DNA of 45,490 nt from Verrucomicrobiota bacterium (GCA_016209525.1 JACQWK010000649.1:1-45490); one strand, 5' to 3'. Positions 35,615-45,490 are shown, numbered from the stretch's first letter. Numbers and translations: made by a program. The notes: a model not told the origin generated them from the letters alone.

Positions 35615-37747
35615 CTAACCTTTGTGAGCCATTTCCTTGTCGCGGTCTTCCATCGCCGCTCGGCGTGACAACCGCACCCTCCCTTTGTCGTCGATGCCGA
35701 TGCATTTGACGGCGATTTCGTCTCCCATTTTAACGATATCCTCCACCTGCTTGACGCGGAAGTTGGCGAGTTCGCTGATATGGCAGAGGCCATCTTGCCC
35801 TGGGAACACTTCCACGAAACAGCCAAATTCTTTGATGCTGACGACCTTGCCCCGGTAAGTTTTCCCCACTTCGATTTCCGAAGTCATCTTCTCGATTTCC
35901 CGTCGGGCGATCTTCATTCCTTCCTCGCTCACGGAGTAGATCATTACCGTGCCGTCGTCTTCGATATTAATCTCGCAGCCGGATTCATCGACGATCTTCT
36001 TGATGTTCTTCCCGCCGGGGCCTATCAGAGCGCCAATCTTTTCCGGATTGATCTTAAGCGTCAGGATGCGAGGGGCATACTTGCTGAGCTCTTTTCGCGA
36101 CTCGCTGAGGACTTTGCCCATCTCTCCGAGGATGTGAAGCCGTGCTATACGAGCTCTCTCAACGGCTTCGGACATCTGTTTGTGCGGAAGACCGCGCAAT
36201 TTAAGGTCAAGCTGAAAGCCGGTGATCCCTTTCTCCGTCCCAGCCAGCTTGCAGTCCATGTCACAGAACGCGTCCTCCCATCCGATGATATCCGTGAGCA
36301 ATTGATAACGACTGATTTCTTTCTGGTCGTTGTATTCCGCACAAATCCCGATGCTAATTCCTGCGACTGGGCGCCTGATCGGCACTCCTGCGTCCATCAG
36401 CGCCAAGCTTCCGCCGCAAACCGAAGCCATCGAAGTGGAACCGTTCGATTCCATGATCTCACACGTCACACGGATGGCGTAGGGAAACTCTTTTAGCGGA
36501 ATCATCGGCTCGAGGGAGCGCTCCGCCAGCGCGCCATGGCCGATTTCCCGCCGTCCAGGTCCGCTGATGCGCCCGGTCTCGCCGACCGAAAAGTTGGGAA
36601 AATTGTAGTGGAGGATGAATTGCTTCTCGCTGGCGCCCCCTGTGTAAGAATCGAATTCCTGGGAATCCTCAGTCGTGCCCAAGGTCGCCAAAGCCACGGC
36701 CTGAGTTTCGCCGCGGCAAAAGAGGGAAGAGCCGTGGGCGCGAGGCAGAACCCCCGCTTCGCACGAGATTGGGCGCACTTGGTCGAAGCCGCGTCCGTCC
36801 ATCCGCTTATTGCGGTCCAGGATCAGGCTCCGGACAGTTTCTTTCTGGATGCTGTAAAAAGCATCTTTGACGACAAACTCGGTGACCTTCTCCACTCCAA
36901 ATCTTTCCGTCAGCTTCTGAGTGACTTCGGTCGTCAAGGCGTTGACGGCTGCCTCGCGCTCCAGCTTTTGCGGGTTCAGCAGCGCTGGCACCATTCGGTC
37001 GCCCACCAAGGCCTTAGCCTCGCTGAGGATTTCGTCAGGCACAAGATTCAGGGAGATCGCTCGCTTCGGTTTGGCGGCTCTCGCAGCCAATTCTTTCTGC
37101 GCTTGGATCATGGGTTGGCACATCTGATTGCCGAAGTCCAGCGCCGCCAAGAAGTCCGTTTCAGAAATCTCCTTGGCGGAGCCTTCGAACATTAAGTGCT
37201 CATTCGCCCTGCCGACGTAAATGAGGTCGAGGTCGCTTTGTTCCATTTGGGCGTGAGTGGGATTGGCGATGAATTTGCCGTTAACCCTGCCCACGCGAAG
37301 GGCTCCAATCGGACCATCCCAAGGGATATCACTTACCATGAGTGCGGTCGAGGCTCCCAGGATGCTCAACACATCCGGATCGTTCTCACCGTCGGCGCTT
37401 AGAAGAATACTTTGGACTTGAACTTCGTTGTACCATCCCTTCGGAAACAAAGGCCGGATCGGTCGATCAATAACCCGGCTGGTGAGGATTTCTTTCTCAG
37501 TAGGCCGCCCTTCACGCTTAAAATAGCCGCCCGGGAATTTGCCGGCGGCTGCGGCTTTTTCGCGATAATCGACCGTTAAGGGGAAGAATTCCTGACCAGG
37601 CTTGGCTGAAGTGGCAGCGACTGCCGCCACGATGACGATTGTTTCTCCGACTTGGACGGTGACAGCACCGTCGGCTTGTTTGGCGAGTTTGCCCGTCTCA
37701 AGGTGCAGGGGGTTGGTTCCCACTTGGATCGTGATTTTCTCAGACAT
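35615..37747 (-). CDS. pnp: Polyribonucleotide nucleotidyltransferase (PNPase)
   Basis: RNase PH domains, KH region [26 protein letters not shown]1 domain [30 protein letters not shown]. Confidence 0.98.
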   Translation of the reverse strand: MSEKITIQVGTNPLHLETGKLAKQADGAVTVQVGETIVIVAAVAATSAKPGQEFFPLTVDYREKAAAAGKFPGGYFKREGRPTEKEILTSRVIDRPIRPLFPKGWYNEVQVQSILLSADGENDPDVLSILGASTALMVSDIPWDGPIGALRVGRVNGKFIANPTHAQMEQSDLDLIYVGRANEHLMFEGSAKEISETDFLAALDFGNQMCQPMIQAQKELAARAAKPKRAISLNLVPDEILSEAKALVGDRMVPALLNPQKLEREAAVNALTTEVTQKLTERFGVEKVTEFVVKDAFYSIQKETVRSLILDRNKRMDGRGFDQVRPISCEAGVLPRAHGSSLFCRGETQAVALATLGTTEDSQEFDSYTGGASEKQFILHYNFPNFSVGETGRISGPGRREIGHGALAERSLEPMIPLKEFPYAIRVTCEIMESNGSTSMASVCGGSLALMDAGVPIRRPVAGISIGICAEYNDQKEISRYQLLTDIIGWEDAFCDMDCKLAGTEKGITGFQLDLKLRGLPHKQMSEAVERARIARLHILGEMGKVLSESRKELSKYAPRILTLKINPEKIGALIGPGGKNIKKIVDESGCEINIEDDGTVMIYSVSEEGMKIARREIEKMTSEIEVGKTYRGKVVSIKEFGCFVEVFPGQDGLCHISELANFRVKQVEDIVKMGDEIAVKCIGIDDKGRVRLSRRAAMEDRDKEMAHKG

Positions 37748-37762
37748 AATAATCTAATCATG

Positions 37763-37835
37763 CCCGTTGGCCCAGAGGAACTTCAGTGAGCACCTGTCAC
37801 GCAGGTACTGAATGAAATTTCCCAGTGCCAACGGG
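37763..37835 (-). promoter_or_regulatory. Nested stem-loop in the pnp leader (rpsO-pnp intergenic)
   Basis: Outer arms CCCGTTGGC (37763-37771) / GCCAACGGG (37827-37835), middle TTCAGT (37782-37787) / ACTGAA (37807-37812), inner ACCTG (37792-37796) / CAGGT (37802-37806); ends 16 nt before the pnp start codon. Confidence 0.6.
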
Positions 37836-37966
37836 TTTTTTAACGCGAAGGTTGTGCAAGTCATTGGGGCCTCCCCGCGTCATTTGAGGCCCTCCGCTTC
37901 TTGTAGTGCGCGGTCTGACTGCTGGTTGAGTACGAAACGAAAGATTGAAGTTAGCGAAAGGGAGAC

Positions 37967-38224
37967 CTATCTGCGCAGCTTTAACTTCTTGGTAAGCGAT
38001 TGATACCGACGAATATCGGTGTTGTGCAAATAATCGAGAAGCCGCCGCCGTTGTCCCACCATCATGAGCAATCCACGGCGAGAACTGTGATCCTTCCGGT
38101 TCTTTTGCAGGTGCTCGGTCAAATGGTTGATCCTCTGCGTCAACAACGCAATTTGCACGTCGGCTGAACCTGTATCTTGTTCGTGCACGCGGAAATCCTC
38201 TATCGTTTTCGACTTTCCTTCCAT
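37967..38224 (-). CDS. rpsO: 30S ribosomal protein S15
   Basis: [61 protein letters not shown]. Confidence 0.98.
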   Translation of the reverse strand: MEGKSKTIEDFRVHEQDTGSADVQIALLTQRINHLTEHLQKNRKDHSSRRGLLMMVGQRRRLLDYLHNTDIRRYQSLTKKLKLRR

Positions 38225-38316
38225 AATATTTGGTTCGACGACTCAGTTCTAATCCTAGTGGCGGCAACGTTAGATTTGAATCTTCCGGGTGTAAAGCACT
38301 TTCCTCAAAACAAACA

Positions 38317-38338
38317 GGCGACCCCACTCGGGGTCGCC
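38317..38338 (-). terminator. Terminator-like hairpin in the leader upstream of rpsO
   Basis: GGCGACCCC-ACTC-GGGGTCGCC perfect 9-bp stem; on the minus strand it is followed by TGTTTGTTTTG. Confidence 0.45.
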
Positions 38339-38482
38339 TTAGCGTGGAACGAGGGACTGCCTATTCGTTCTATCTGTCAATTCCTTCCTTTAGCAGCGGG
38401 CATGCCTTCTTAGGATTGAGAACTTTCGATTTGTTTCGAGCTTAGGATTCGGTTATTCGAACTCCGGAGTCTTTGCACGATA

Positions 38483-41400
38483 ATGAAATCGCGTTGGTTC
38501 ACGGTTGGGTTGGGTTGCGCGCTGATTTGCGTTTCTGCCCTCGCTCACGCCGATGGGAGGCTGTGGCGGGCAGAGGCAGGCTTCCGATGGGCCGAATTCG
38601 GGGAGATCAGAGCCGGACACACCGGCTTTAACCGTTTATCTCCGGCCCAGACCGGCATCGTTTTCTCCAACACCCTTTCCGAAGCGTCGATTGCGGCCAA
38701 TCGAGTGATGGCCAATGGCTCTGGAGTTGCTGTGGGTGATTACGACAACGACGGATTGCCGGACCTATACGCCTGCGGGCTCGAAACCCCTAACGCTCTG
38801 TATCGAAATCTGGGTGGGTGGCGCTTCAAGGACACCGCAACAGAAACAGGCGTCGCCTGCGAGCGAAAAGCTTGCCGAGGCGCCGTGTTTGCCGATTTGA
38901 ACGGCGACGGTTTCCTGGATCTCCTGGTCTCAACATTGGGTGAGGGCGTGCTTTGTTTCCTCAACGATGGGCACGGGAAGTTCGTGGACCACACTGCCAA
39001 CGCGGGAACGCGGAGCTCTTTTGGCAGCACAACCATGGCGTTGGCGGACGTGGACGGAAACGGGACTCTTGACCTCTACGTCGCCAACTACCGCCCAAAC
39101 GATGTTCGAGACACCGGACGGCTCAGCTTTTCGGTCGTCGGTGGAAAACCAATGATCGCTGCGAAGGACCGAGACCGATTTCTTTTTCGAGGCGGCCAAT
39201 TGGCGGAATACGGCCAACCGGACCAGCTCTTCCTGAACGATGGAACTGGACGTTTCCGGCAGGTTCGTTGGGACGATGGAACGTTCCTGGATGAACAAGG
39301 CCAACGCCTTGCCGCGCCTCCTCTGGACTGGGGGTTGACCGCCACGTTCCGCGACGTGAACCATGACTCGGCGCCGGATCTTTACGTCTGCAATGATTTT
39401 TGGACACCGGACCGGTTCTGGATCAACGACGGCCATGGCCGCTTCAAATTGGCCGAGAAGCTGGCGTTGAGGAAGACAAGTTCCAGTTCGATGGGAGTGG
39501 ATTTCGCGGATTTTGACCGTGATGGCGATCTCGATTTCTTCGTCTTGGACATGTTGAGCCGAGACTCTCGGCTCCGGAAACGGCAAATGTTTGCAGAAAA
39601 GCCGGAGCCAAGGGCAATCGGCCTGATTGATGACCGGCCTCAGGTCATGCGCAATACGCTCTTTCGAAATCGCGGTGACGGGACGTTCGCCGAAATCGCC
39701 GACTATGGGCGCGTCCCGGCATCGGAATGGTCCTGGTCCCCGGTCTTTCTGGATGTGGACTTGGACGGTTACGAAGACTTGATCATTCCCGCCGGCCATT
39801 TTCGCGACGTTCAAGATTTGGACGCCTCGATGGAAATCTCCGCGCGCCAACATTCTTGGAAGGATTTCAAGGATGAAGTGCAACGGCAGAAAGTGTTCAC
39901 GCAGGAATTGATGGAGCATTACCGGCTTTACCCGCTCCTCAAGATGCCGGTGGTTGCCTTTCGCAATTTGCAAAATTGGAGGTTCGAGGAGGTCACCGAG
40001 CAATGGGGCTTGGACCACGCGGCCGTTCACCACGGAATAGCGTTCGGTGATTTCGACGCCGACGGCGATCCTGATCTCGCGGTGAACTGTCTCAACGGCG
40101 TCCTGGAGTTGTACCGTAATGTATCGACCGCCGGGCGGGTTGCCGTTCGGCTGAAAGGTCGTCCGCCGAACACACAGGGCATCGGCGCAAAAATCTCGTT
40201 GCACAGCGGTGCGGTTCCTGTCCAAACAACAGAAATCATCTCCGGAGGACGATACCTTTCCGGCTCGGAAGCGCTGGCCGTGTTCGCCACTGCCTCGAAG
40301 ATGGATGGCATGAGCCTCGAAGTCCACTGGCGCAGCGGCGGACGAAGCACGGTGCCAGGAGTCGTGGCCAACCGCGTTTATGAGATCGACGAGGCAGGAG
40401 CGGCGGCACCCGTGGCGGACGTCACAGCGTCTGAGCGTCAGGGCGGAGGACAACCACGCGTGCGCGGCGGCGAGCCGGTGAACCGGGGTATCGGCGTATC
40501 GGCGACCAACCACAATGATGCCGTACCCTTGAAGGCGGATCGTCAATCGCAAATCGGAAATCGCAGATCGCAAATCCTGCAATCCTCAACCCTCAACGCT
40601 CAACCTTTCTTCCAGGACGTCAGCGTCCTGCTTTCGCACACTCACCACGAGCTCGATTACAACGATTTCGAGCGCCAACCGCTGCTTCCGTTTAAACTGA
40701 GCCAGTCAGGACCTGGATTGGCTTGGTTCGATCTGGACGGCGACGATCACGACGATTTGGTCATCGGCGCCGGACCGGGGGGCACGATGAGCCTCTATCG
40801 ATCGGACGGTCGAGGCGTCTTCACCAGCATAAATGCCACAAATGCAGCGGCGATTCCTTGTGATCTCGCTGGTCTCGCGGGCTGGAACGCCGGCTTCGGA
40901 GGAAACCTCCTCTTGGCCGGGTTGACGGGTTACGAAGGTCCAACGCCGCATGCAGCCGTCGAAATACGCTTGGAGCGTTCGATCTTTCGAGCGGCGCAAC
41001 CAGTAGCAACCGAGATGTCATCGGCCGGTCCGTTGGCATTGGGAGATTTGGACGGGAGTGGTCAACCGGTCTTGTTCGTGGGAGGCGGCGTTTCGCCGGG
41101 CCGCTATCCTCTCGGCGCCCCTTCAAAGATTTATCGCCACGAAAACGGACGATGGCGGCTTGACGTGCGGAATAGTCTGCTCCTCGAGAACCTTGGCATC
41201 GTCAATGGCGCCGTTTGGAGCGATCTCACCGGCGATGGGTTTCCCGAGCTCGTTCTGGCTTGTGAATGGGGACCGATCAGGATTTTTCAGAAGCGCGACG
41301 GCGCCCTGTTTGAGGTGACCGCTGAAATGGGGTTGTCCGAATTCAAGGGATGGTGGAAAGGAGTAGCCACGGGCGACTTTAACGGCGATGGTAGAATGGA

Positions 41401-42331
41401 CATCGTCGCAGCAAACTGGGGACTGAATAGTCCGTACTCTGCGTCGAAAGAGCGGCCGCTCACGCTCGCCTACGGTGAGATTTTCCGGCCTGGGGTTGTT
41501 GACCTAATCGAGACGGAATACGACTCCGTCACCGGATCGCTCGCTCCCCGCCGGCAGATCGCCTCAATGGCCGCCTCGTTGCCTTTCTTCTTCGAGCGTT
41601 TCTCCAGCCACAAAGCCTACAGTGAAGCCTCACTCGAGGAAGCCCTCGGTGAGAGAAAGGTCCTGTCCCGGCGCGTTGAGGTCACGACGCTAGCTTCGCT
41701 CGTTTTCTTGAACACGGGGGGACGCTTTGAAGAAGTCGAACTGCCGCGCGAAGCCCAACTCGCGCCTGCGTTCAGCGTGAATGTGGCCGATTTCGACGGG
41801 GATGGGAACGAGGATGTCTTCCTCAGCCAGAACTTCTTCGCGACTCAACCCGAAATGCCGCGTCTGGACGCGGGGCGAGGACTCTGGCTGAAAGGGGATG
41901 GGAAAGGGCTGCTGGAGGCTGTTCCCGGCTGGCAATCCGGCATTAGAGTTTATGGAGAGCAACGCGGGGCGGCCGTCGGTGATTTCGACGAGGATGGCCG
42001 AGCGGATCTCGCCGTGAGCCAGAACGGGGTTGCTACGAAACTATACCGGAATGTTCGGGCCACGCGCGGTCTCCGGATCAAGCTAAAGGGAGTGTCAGGC
42101 AATCCACGCGGTGTTGGAGCGGTGATTCGCCTCCAATTCGGCGATCGGCTGGGTCCCGCTCGAGAAATCCATGCGGGCTCCGGGTATTGGTCGCAGGATA
42201 GTGCGACACAGGTGATGGGAACTTCGAGCGAGCCCACGGCCGTCTGGGTTCGCTGGCCTGGAGGCCGAGTCACAACGACGCCAGTGACCGGAAAATCCTT
42301 GGAAGTGATCGTCGGCCTCGAGGAGAAGTAG
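38483..42331 (+). CDS. Secreted CRTAC1-like FG-GAP / ASPIC-UnbV repeat protein (two halves joined by a linker)
   Basis: GVAVGDYDNDGLPDLYACG, VFADLNGDGFLDLLVS, GIAFGDFDADGDPDLAVNC, KGRPPNTQGIGAKISLHSG, GDFDEDGRADLAVSQNG, KGVSGNPRGVGAVIRLQFG. Confidence 0.93.
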   Translation: MKSRWFTVGLGCALICVSALAHADGRLWRAEAGFRWAEFGEIRAGHTGFNRLSPAQTGIVFSNTLSEASIAANRVMANGSGVAVGDYDNDGLPDLYACGLETPNALYRNLGGWRFKDTATETGVACERKACRGAVFADLNGDGFLDLLVSTLGEGVLCFLNDGHGKFVDHTANAGTRSSFGSTTMALADVDGNGTLDLYVANYRPNDVRDTGRLSFSVVGGKPMIAAKDRDRFLFRGGQLAEYGQPDQLFLNDGTGRFRQVRWDDGTFLDEQGQRLAAPPLDWGLTATFRDVNHDSAPDLYVCNDFWTPDRFWINDGHGRFKLAEKLALRKTSSSSMGVDFADFDRDGDLDFFVLDMLSRDSRLRKRQMFAEKPEPRAIGLIDDRPQVMRNTLFRNRGDGTFAEIADYGRVPASEWSWSPVFLDVDLDGYEDLIIPAGHFRDVQDLDASMEISARQHSWKDFKDEVQRQKVFTQELMEHYRLYPLLKMPVVAFRNLQNWRFEEVTEQWGLDHAAVHHGIAFGDFDADGDPDLAVNCLNGVLELYRNVSTAGRVAVRLKGRPPNTQGIGAKISLHSGAVPVQTTEIISGGRYLSGSEALAVFATASKMDGMSLEVHWRSGGRSTVPGVVANRVYEIDEAGAAAPVADVTASERQGGGQPRVRGGEPVNRGIGVSATNHNDAVPLKADRQSQIGNRRSQILQSSTLNAQPFFQDVSVLLSHTHHELDYNDFERQPLLPFKLSQSGPGLAWFDLDGDDHDDLVIGAGPGGTMSLYRSDGRGVFTSINATNAAAIPCDLAGLAGWNAGFGGNLLLAGLTGYEGPTPHAAVEIRLERSIFRAAQPVATEMSSAGPLALGDLDGSGQPVLFVGGGVSPGRYPLGAPSKIYRHENGRWRLDVRNSLLLENLGIVNGAVWSDLTGDGFPELVLACEWGPIRIFQKRDGALFEVTAEMGLSEFKGWWKGVATGDFNGDGRMDIVAANWGLNSPYSASKERPLTLAYGEIFRPGVVDLIETEYDSVTGSLAPRRQIASMAASLPFFFERFSSHKAYSEASLEEALGERKVLSRRVEVTTLASLVFLNTGGRFEEVELPREAQLAPAFSVNVADFDGDGNEDVFLSQNFFATQPEMPRLDAGRGLWLKGDGKGLLEAVPGWQSGIRVYGEQRGAAVGDFDEDGRADLAVSQNGVATKLYRNVRATRGLRIKLKGVSGNPRGVGAVIRLQFGDRLGPAREIHAGSGYWSQDSATQVMGTSSEPTAVWVRWPGGRVTTTPVTGKSLEVIVGLEEK
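40544..40607 (+). repeat. Heptad array inside the CRTAC1-like ORF
   Basis: CAATCGC AAATCGG AAATCGC AGATCGC AAATCCT (g) CAATCCT CAACCCT CAACGCT CAACCTT; translated in frame as RQSQIGNRRSQILQSSTLNAQP. Confidence 0.85.
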
Positions 42332-42340
42332 TGACGCGGT

Positions 42341-44422
42341 TCATTTGCCTCCTGCAGCGACGCGGGCGGATGCCGACAACCTCTGCGCGATGAATTGACG
42401 AACGAGCGGGACTTTCGATTTGGTCATGAGCGCGACACCGGTCTTGGTCTCTTGAGCGACCACCGGCTCGGTTGCATACCAATACATAAGCGGCAGGTTG
42501 TGGTCTTGGGCGTCTTCCGCGTGCGCCAGCAGGCCTTCCAAAATGGGAACCCGCCGCTCCAGCGGTGTGCGCTGAAGAGCGGCGGCCAGGTAAAGCCGCA
42601 CCAAGGGAGACGCTTCGCTCCGAGCCATGCGCGCAAATTCGGCCAGCACGCTGTCCGACGGAGTCTTCTCTTCGGCCAAGAGTTGGATCGTCCACGCGCG
42701 GACATACTCGTTCGGATGGTTGAGCTGTTCCAAGGCGATCTTCTCCGTAAGTCCCCCAGTGACGTGCAGAGCCCAGAGTGCCCGCAACTTCCGCGTGACC
42801 TCGGGGTTGTCGTTGAGAATCTTCAAGAGCGACTCATGGACTTTCGGGTTCGGGCCGCGTTCCTGCAAGAGACGCCGCGCGTGGCGAACCTGCCAATCGT
42901 TGCGATGCAGTTGGAGCTGAACCAGTTCCTCATCGTTTTTCTGTCGCAAATCGACCGGACTCCATTTCGTGTCGCCATAGACAATCTTGAAGATGCGGCC
43001 GTTCCCGCGGTCATGGCCCTCCACGTTGTTGTGGTGGCACTGATTCTTGTCGTACCAGTCAATGACATAGACCGAGCCGTTTTGATCGTAGAGCAAGTTA
43101 AGCGCTTGGGACCAGGAATCGTTGAAGTTTAGGAAATCCGCGCCGTGCTTGCCGACGTATCCTGAACCGCGACGCTCGACAATGTCCATGTTGATGCGCT
43201 GGCCGTGGACATTGTTCATGAAGAGCTTCCCGCGATACTCGCCTGGCCAGCTATCCCCCAAATAAACCATCATGCCCGCATGGGCGTGGCCTCCGCCGGC
43301 CGAGTCGGATCGGCTGTTGGCCGCGTGCGGACCCCGGCTTCCCGACCAGTGGACGTGATCGCCGATTGTTTTCAGATCGTCGAAAGCGAATGGGTAAGCC
43401 GGCTTCCGCGCGCTGGCGGGACGGTGGCGCTCGTTCCGGCGAATTTCGTCCAAGTTGATGCAGTAATGTTCGCCACCCTGGCGCTGGTAACGGCCCCCTT
43501 GAATCATATGCCAAAGATGCGGGATCACGCAGGCCTCGATGAAGCATTGTCCGTACTCATTGAAATCAACCCCCCACTGGTTGCTGCACCCCTCCGCGAA
43601 CACCTCGAAAGTATGCTTCAAAGGATGATACCTCCAAACCGCGGCATCGACCCATTGCCGCTCGTTCGCGGGAGCCCCCGGCTTGCCAACGTTCGACGGG
43701 CAGAAGACGCCATGGCACCCGTAAAGCCAGCCATCCGGTCCCCAGGTGAATGTGTTTAACGTCTCGTGGGTGTCCGCCCGGAAATCCCAACCGTCCAACA
43801 GAATCTCCGGCGGTCCATCGGGCTTATTGTCCCCGTTCTTATCCGGGATGAACATCAAATAAGGAGCAGCGCCAACCCAAACGCCGCCAAAACCGACCTC
43901 GAGCCCGCTGACCAAGTTCAGTCCCTCCATAAATACTGTGCGCTTGTCAAATTTGCCGTCGCCGTCCGTCTCTTCGAAAACCAAAATGCGGTCGCGGCCC
44001 TTTCCCTCCGGTGCCCGTCGAGGATATTCGTACGCCTCGGCGACCCAGAGCCGGCCGCGGTCATCGATGGCAAAGGCAATCGGCTGCCGAACATCCGGCT
44101 CGCCCGCGAACAGTGTGACGGAGAATCCCTGTGGCACGGTCGCGGCTTTGGCCGCTTCTTCGGGCGAAAGCCCGGCGAATCGCACGACATCGGCCGGCGG
44201 GATTTCGGCTTGCCGCTTGATTTCCGCTACGCTCACCGCGTCGGCGAAGACGGGTTTGGTTTCGTGAAACTTGCCGTCCTCGAAATCGAGATTGAGGGGT
44301 CGTCCATCGCTGCCGACGGGTTTGATTCCGGCAGCCGGCGCTGCCGGGAAAGTGGTTAAAGGAAGCGCGAAGGCCAATGCAACTACCGGAAAAACCGGCG
44401 ACGAAAGAGGATTGATGTTCAT
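42341..44422 (-). CDS. PVC-type membrane-bound dehydrogenase/glucose-sorbosone dehydrogenase-like protein with HEAT-like C-terminus
   Basis: PQGFSVTLFAGEPDVRQPIAFAIDDRGRLWVAEAYEYPRR, NTFTWGPDGWLYGCHGVF, VYVIDWYDKNQCHHNNVEGHDRGNGRIFKI. Confidence 0.92.
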   Translation of the reverse strand: MNINPLSSPVFPVVALAFALPLTTFPAAPAAGIKPVGSDGRPLNLDFEDGKFHETKPVFADAVSVAEIKRQAEIPPADVVRFAGLSPEEAAKAATVPQGFSVTLFAGEPDVRQPIAFAIDDRGRLWVAEAYEYPRRAPEGKGRDRILVFEETDGDGKFDKRTVFMEGLNLVSGLEVGFGGVWVGAAPYLMFIPDKNGDNKPDGPPEILLDGWDFRADTHETLNTFTWGPDGWLYGCHGVFCPSNVGKPGAPANERQWVDAAVWRYHPLKHTFEVFAEGCSNQWGVDFNEYGQCFIEACVIPHLWHMIQGGRYQRQGGEHYCINLDEIRRNERHRPASARKPAYPFAFDDLKTIGDHVHWSGSRGPHAANSRSDSAGGGHAHAGMMVYLGDSWPGEYRGKLFMNNVHGQRINMDIVERRGSGYVGKHGADFLNFNDSWSQALNLLYDQNGSVYVIDWYDKNQCHHNNVEGHDRGNGRIFKIVYGDTKWSPVDLRQKNDEELVQLQLHRNDWQVRHARRLLQERGPNPKVHESLLKILNDNPEVTRKLRALWALHVTGGLTEKIALEQLNHPNEYVRAWTIQLLAEEKTPSDSVLAEFARMARSEASPLVRLYLAAALQRTPLERRVPILEGLLAHAEDAQDHNLPLMYWYATEPVVAQETKTGVALMTKSKVPLVRQFIAQRLSASARVAAGGK

Positions 44423-44433
44423 AGGCGCTGGTT

Positions 44434-45207
44434 CTAAGGCTTAGTGGCCGGCTTTAAGTAGGCCGGATTCAGTTTGTCGCACGCCCAAAGCAGGCCCCGA
44501 GTCACAAGGTCGAGGTAACGCGCATCAGCGACTGTGGCGTTGTTATGGCCAAGCGTCGTGCTGAACACCCGCGTGCTGCCGTACTGATTGACCCACGCCA
44601 CCACATATTCGACTTCTTTTTGTTTCACGGTCTGTTTGCCGCGCGCGAGCGCATGCGCGGTCTCGAACACTTTGACATTGTTGTAGAGCTCCTCGCGAAT
44701 CGTGGTCCAATCTCCGAGACCCTTGGTGATCGGGTGTTCGGCATCGACAAAATCCACGGCGATCGGTTCCTGTGGACCATGGCCGGTGGACTGAATGCCG
44801 ACGAATTTGAACCAGTCGTCCGTGCCGGTCCGATAACAGTGCATCGCGCAGTGCAGATTCACCGCCGGAACAGTCTTGTGCGCCGCCAAGATGTTCTGGA
44901 CGTAGGCCAAGTCCTTCACGTCGGAGGTACATTCGTCGTGGATGACCACGTCGTACCCTTCGGCCCAATTGGTCCTCTCGTAGAGCTGGAACCGGGCCCG
45001 GGTGGTGCGATCTTCGGAGTGAACGATCTCGACCTGCACATGAGCGCGTTCCTCAAGGCCCGCCTTCAGAAGGTCTTTTTGTTTCCCGTAATCATGACAA
45101 CAGCCCCCGAGAATGAGCAGGGCTCGCAATGGTTTAGGCTCGGCGGCTTCGGCCGAAGCGAACAGAGCGACGAAGAGTGGGAGGAGGAAAAATTGTCGAA
45201 CAGTCAT
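44434..45207 (-). CDS. ThuA domain-containing protein
   Basis: RALLILGGCCHDYGKQKDLLKAGL, AVNLHCAMHCYR, EHPITKGLGDWTTIREELYNN, RVFSTTLGHNN. Confidence 0.92.
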   Translation of the reverse strand: MTVRQFFLLPLFVALFASAEAAEPKPLRALLILGGCCHDYGKQKDLLKAGLEERAHVQVEIVHSEDRTTRARFQLYERTNWAEGYDVVIHDECTSDVKDLAYVQNILAAHKTVPAVNLHCAMHCYRTGTDDWFKFVGIQSTGHGPQEPIAVDFVDAEHPITKGLGDWTTIREELYNNVKVFETAHALARGKQTVKQKEVEYVVAWVNQYGSTRVFSTTLGHNNATVADARYLDLVTRGLLWACDKLNPAYLKPATKP

Positions 45208-45286
45208 GCGCGAACTTTCACCATGGCCGAGGACGATGTCGAGTGAAATGGCGCCGGAGTGGCGGGGTCCTCAGTCTTGACCGACG

Positions 45287-45400
45287 TAGCGCAGATCTTC
45301 AGTCTAGCAGTGTCTCGCATAATCGTCGCAAGCCGCGCAAGTTTTTCGGTGAAGCGAAACTCCTGTCGAGCCCTGACTTCATTGCCAGCAAGGATTCGGT
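45287..45400. repeat. Truncated inverted copy of the 30641-30926 composite element
   Basis: GTAGCGCAGATCTTCAGTCTAGCAGTGTC...AATCGTCGCAAGCC...CCTGTCGAGCCCTGACTTCATTGCCAGCAAGGATTC; aligns to the reverse complement of the right half of 30641-30926. Confidence 0.8.
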
Positions 45401-45490
45401 GTATCCATGGGTTGTTGGTTTCATTCGGAGCGCGGGCTTTAGCTCCAACGAGCAAGGAACGATTCCCTCTCCCTTGAGGGAGAGGGTCAG

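Noticed and set aside
37763-37841. Plus-strand intrinsic terminator (GC stem followed by TTTTTT)
   Set aside because: No plus-strand gene upstream; more likely the structure functions in the minus-strand pnp leader.
38440-38480. Possible tRNA T-arm (TTCGAACTCCGG)
   Set aside because: No complementary stems or cloverleaf could be built.
38930-40582. 550-aa minus-strand ORF
   Set aside because: Antisense to the CRTAC1-like gene; no family motifs.

Overview
This GC-rich window looks like a PVC-superphylum, probably Verrucomicrobiota, chromosome segment. That assignment is inferred from protein style only. It carries about 25 credible genes. On the minus strand: a metal-uptake locus (DUF2946-like small protein, porin, ZnuA-like and ZnuC-like proteins); an orphan PTS EIIC; DegT aminotransferase; a single-chain nuclease-methyltransferase RM protein (Type ISP-like); GNAT; an OGA-like GH84; aldo/keto reductase; cupin; serine hydrolase; large secreted proteins; a prepilin-like protein; nadA; lpxA; lpxC-fabZ; pnp; rpsO; a membrane-bound-dehydrogenase-like protein and ThuA. 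On the plus strand: a DUF5678-like plus retropepsin-like cassette, an ABC-permease-like/secreted composite ORF, class I aldolase, ROK, PIG-L deacetylase, GNAT and a CRTAC1/ASPIC-UnbV protein. The most interesting signals are: (1) an eukaryote-like O-GlcNAcase (GH84) next to a GNAT resembling the C-terminal HAT-like domain of eukaryotic OGA, as if the two halves of animal OGA were separate neighbouring genes; (2) a dense, multi-family population of dispersed palindromic elements that abut, extend or trim genes; (3) a heptanucleotide (ARATCNN) repeat family that forms an inverted pair across the lpxC/fabZ-lpxA junction and also sits in frame inside a CRTAC1-like protein; (4) a small DUF5678-like/retropepsin-like two-gene cassette with a possible frameshift; (5) a nested stem-loop directly upstream of pnp. 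No CRISPR array, rRNA or tRNA was recognised. All calls come from reading sequence and translations; no searches were run.
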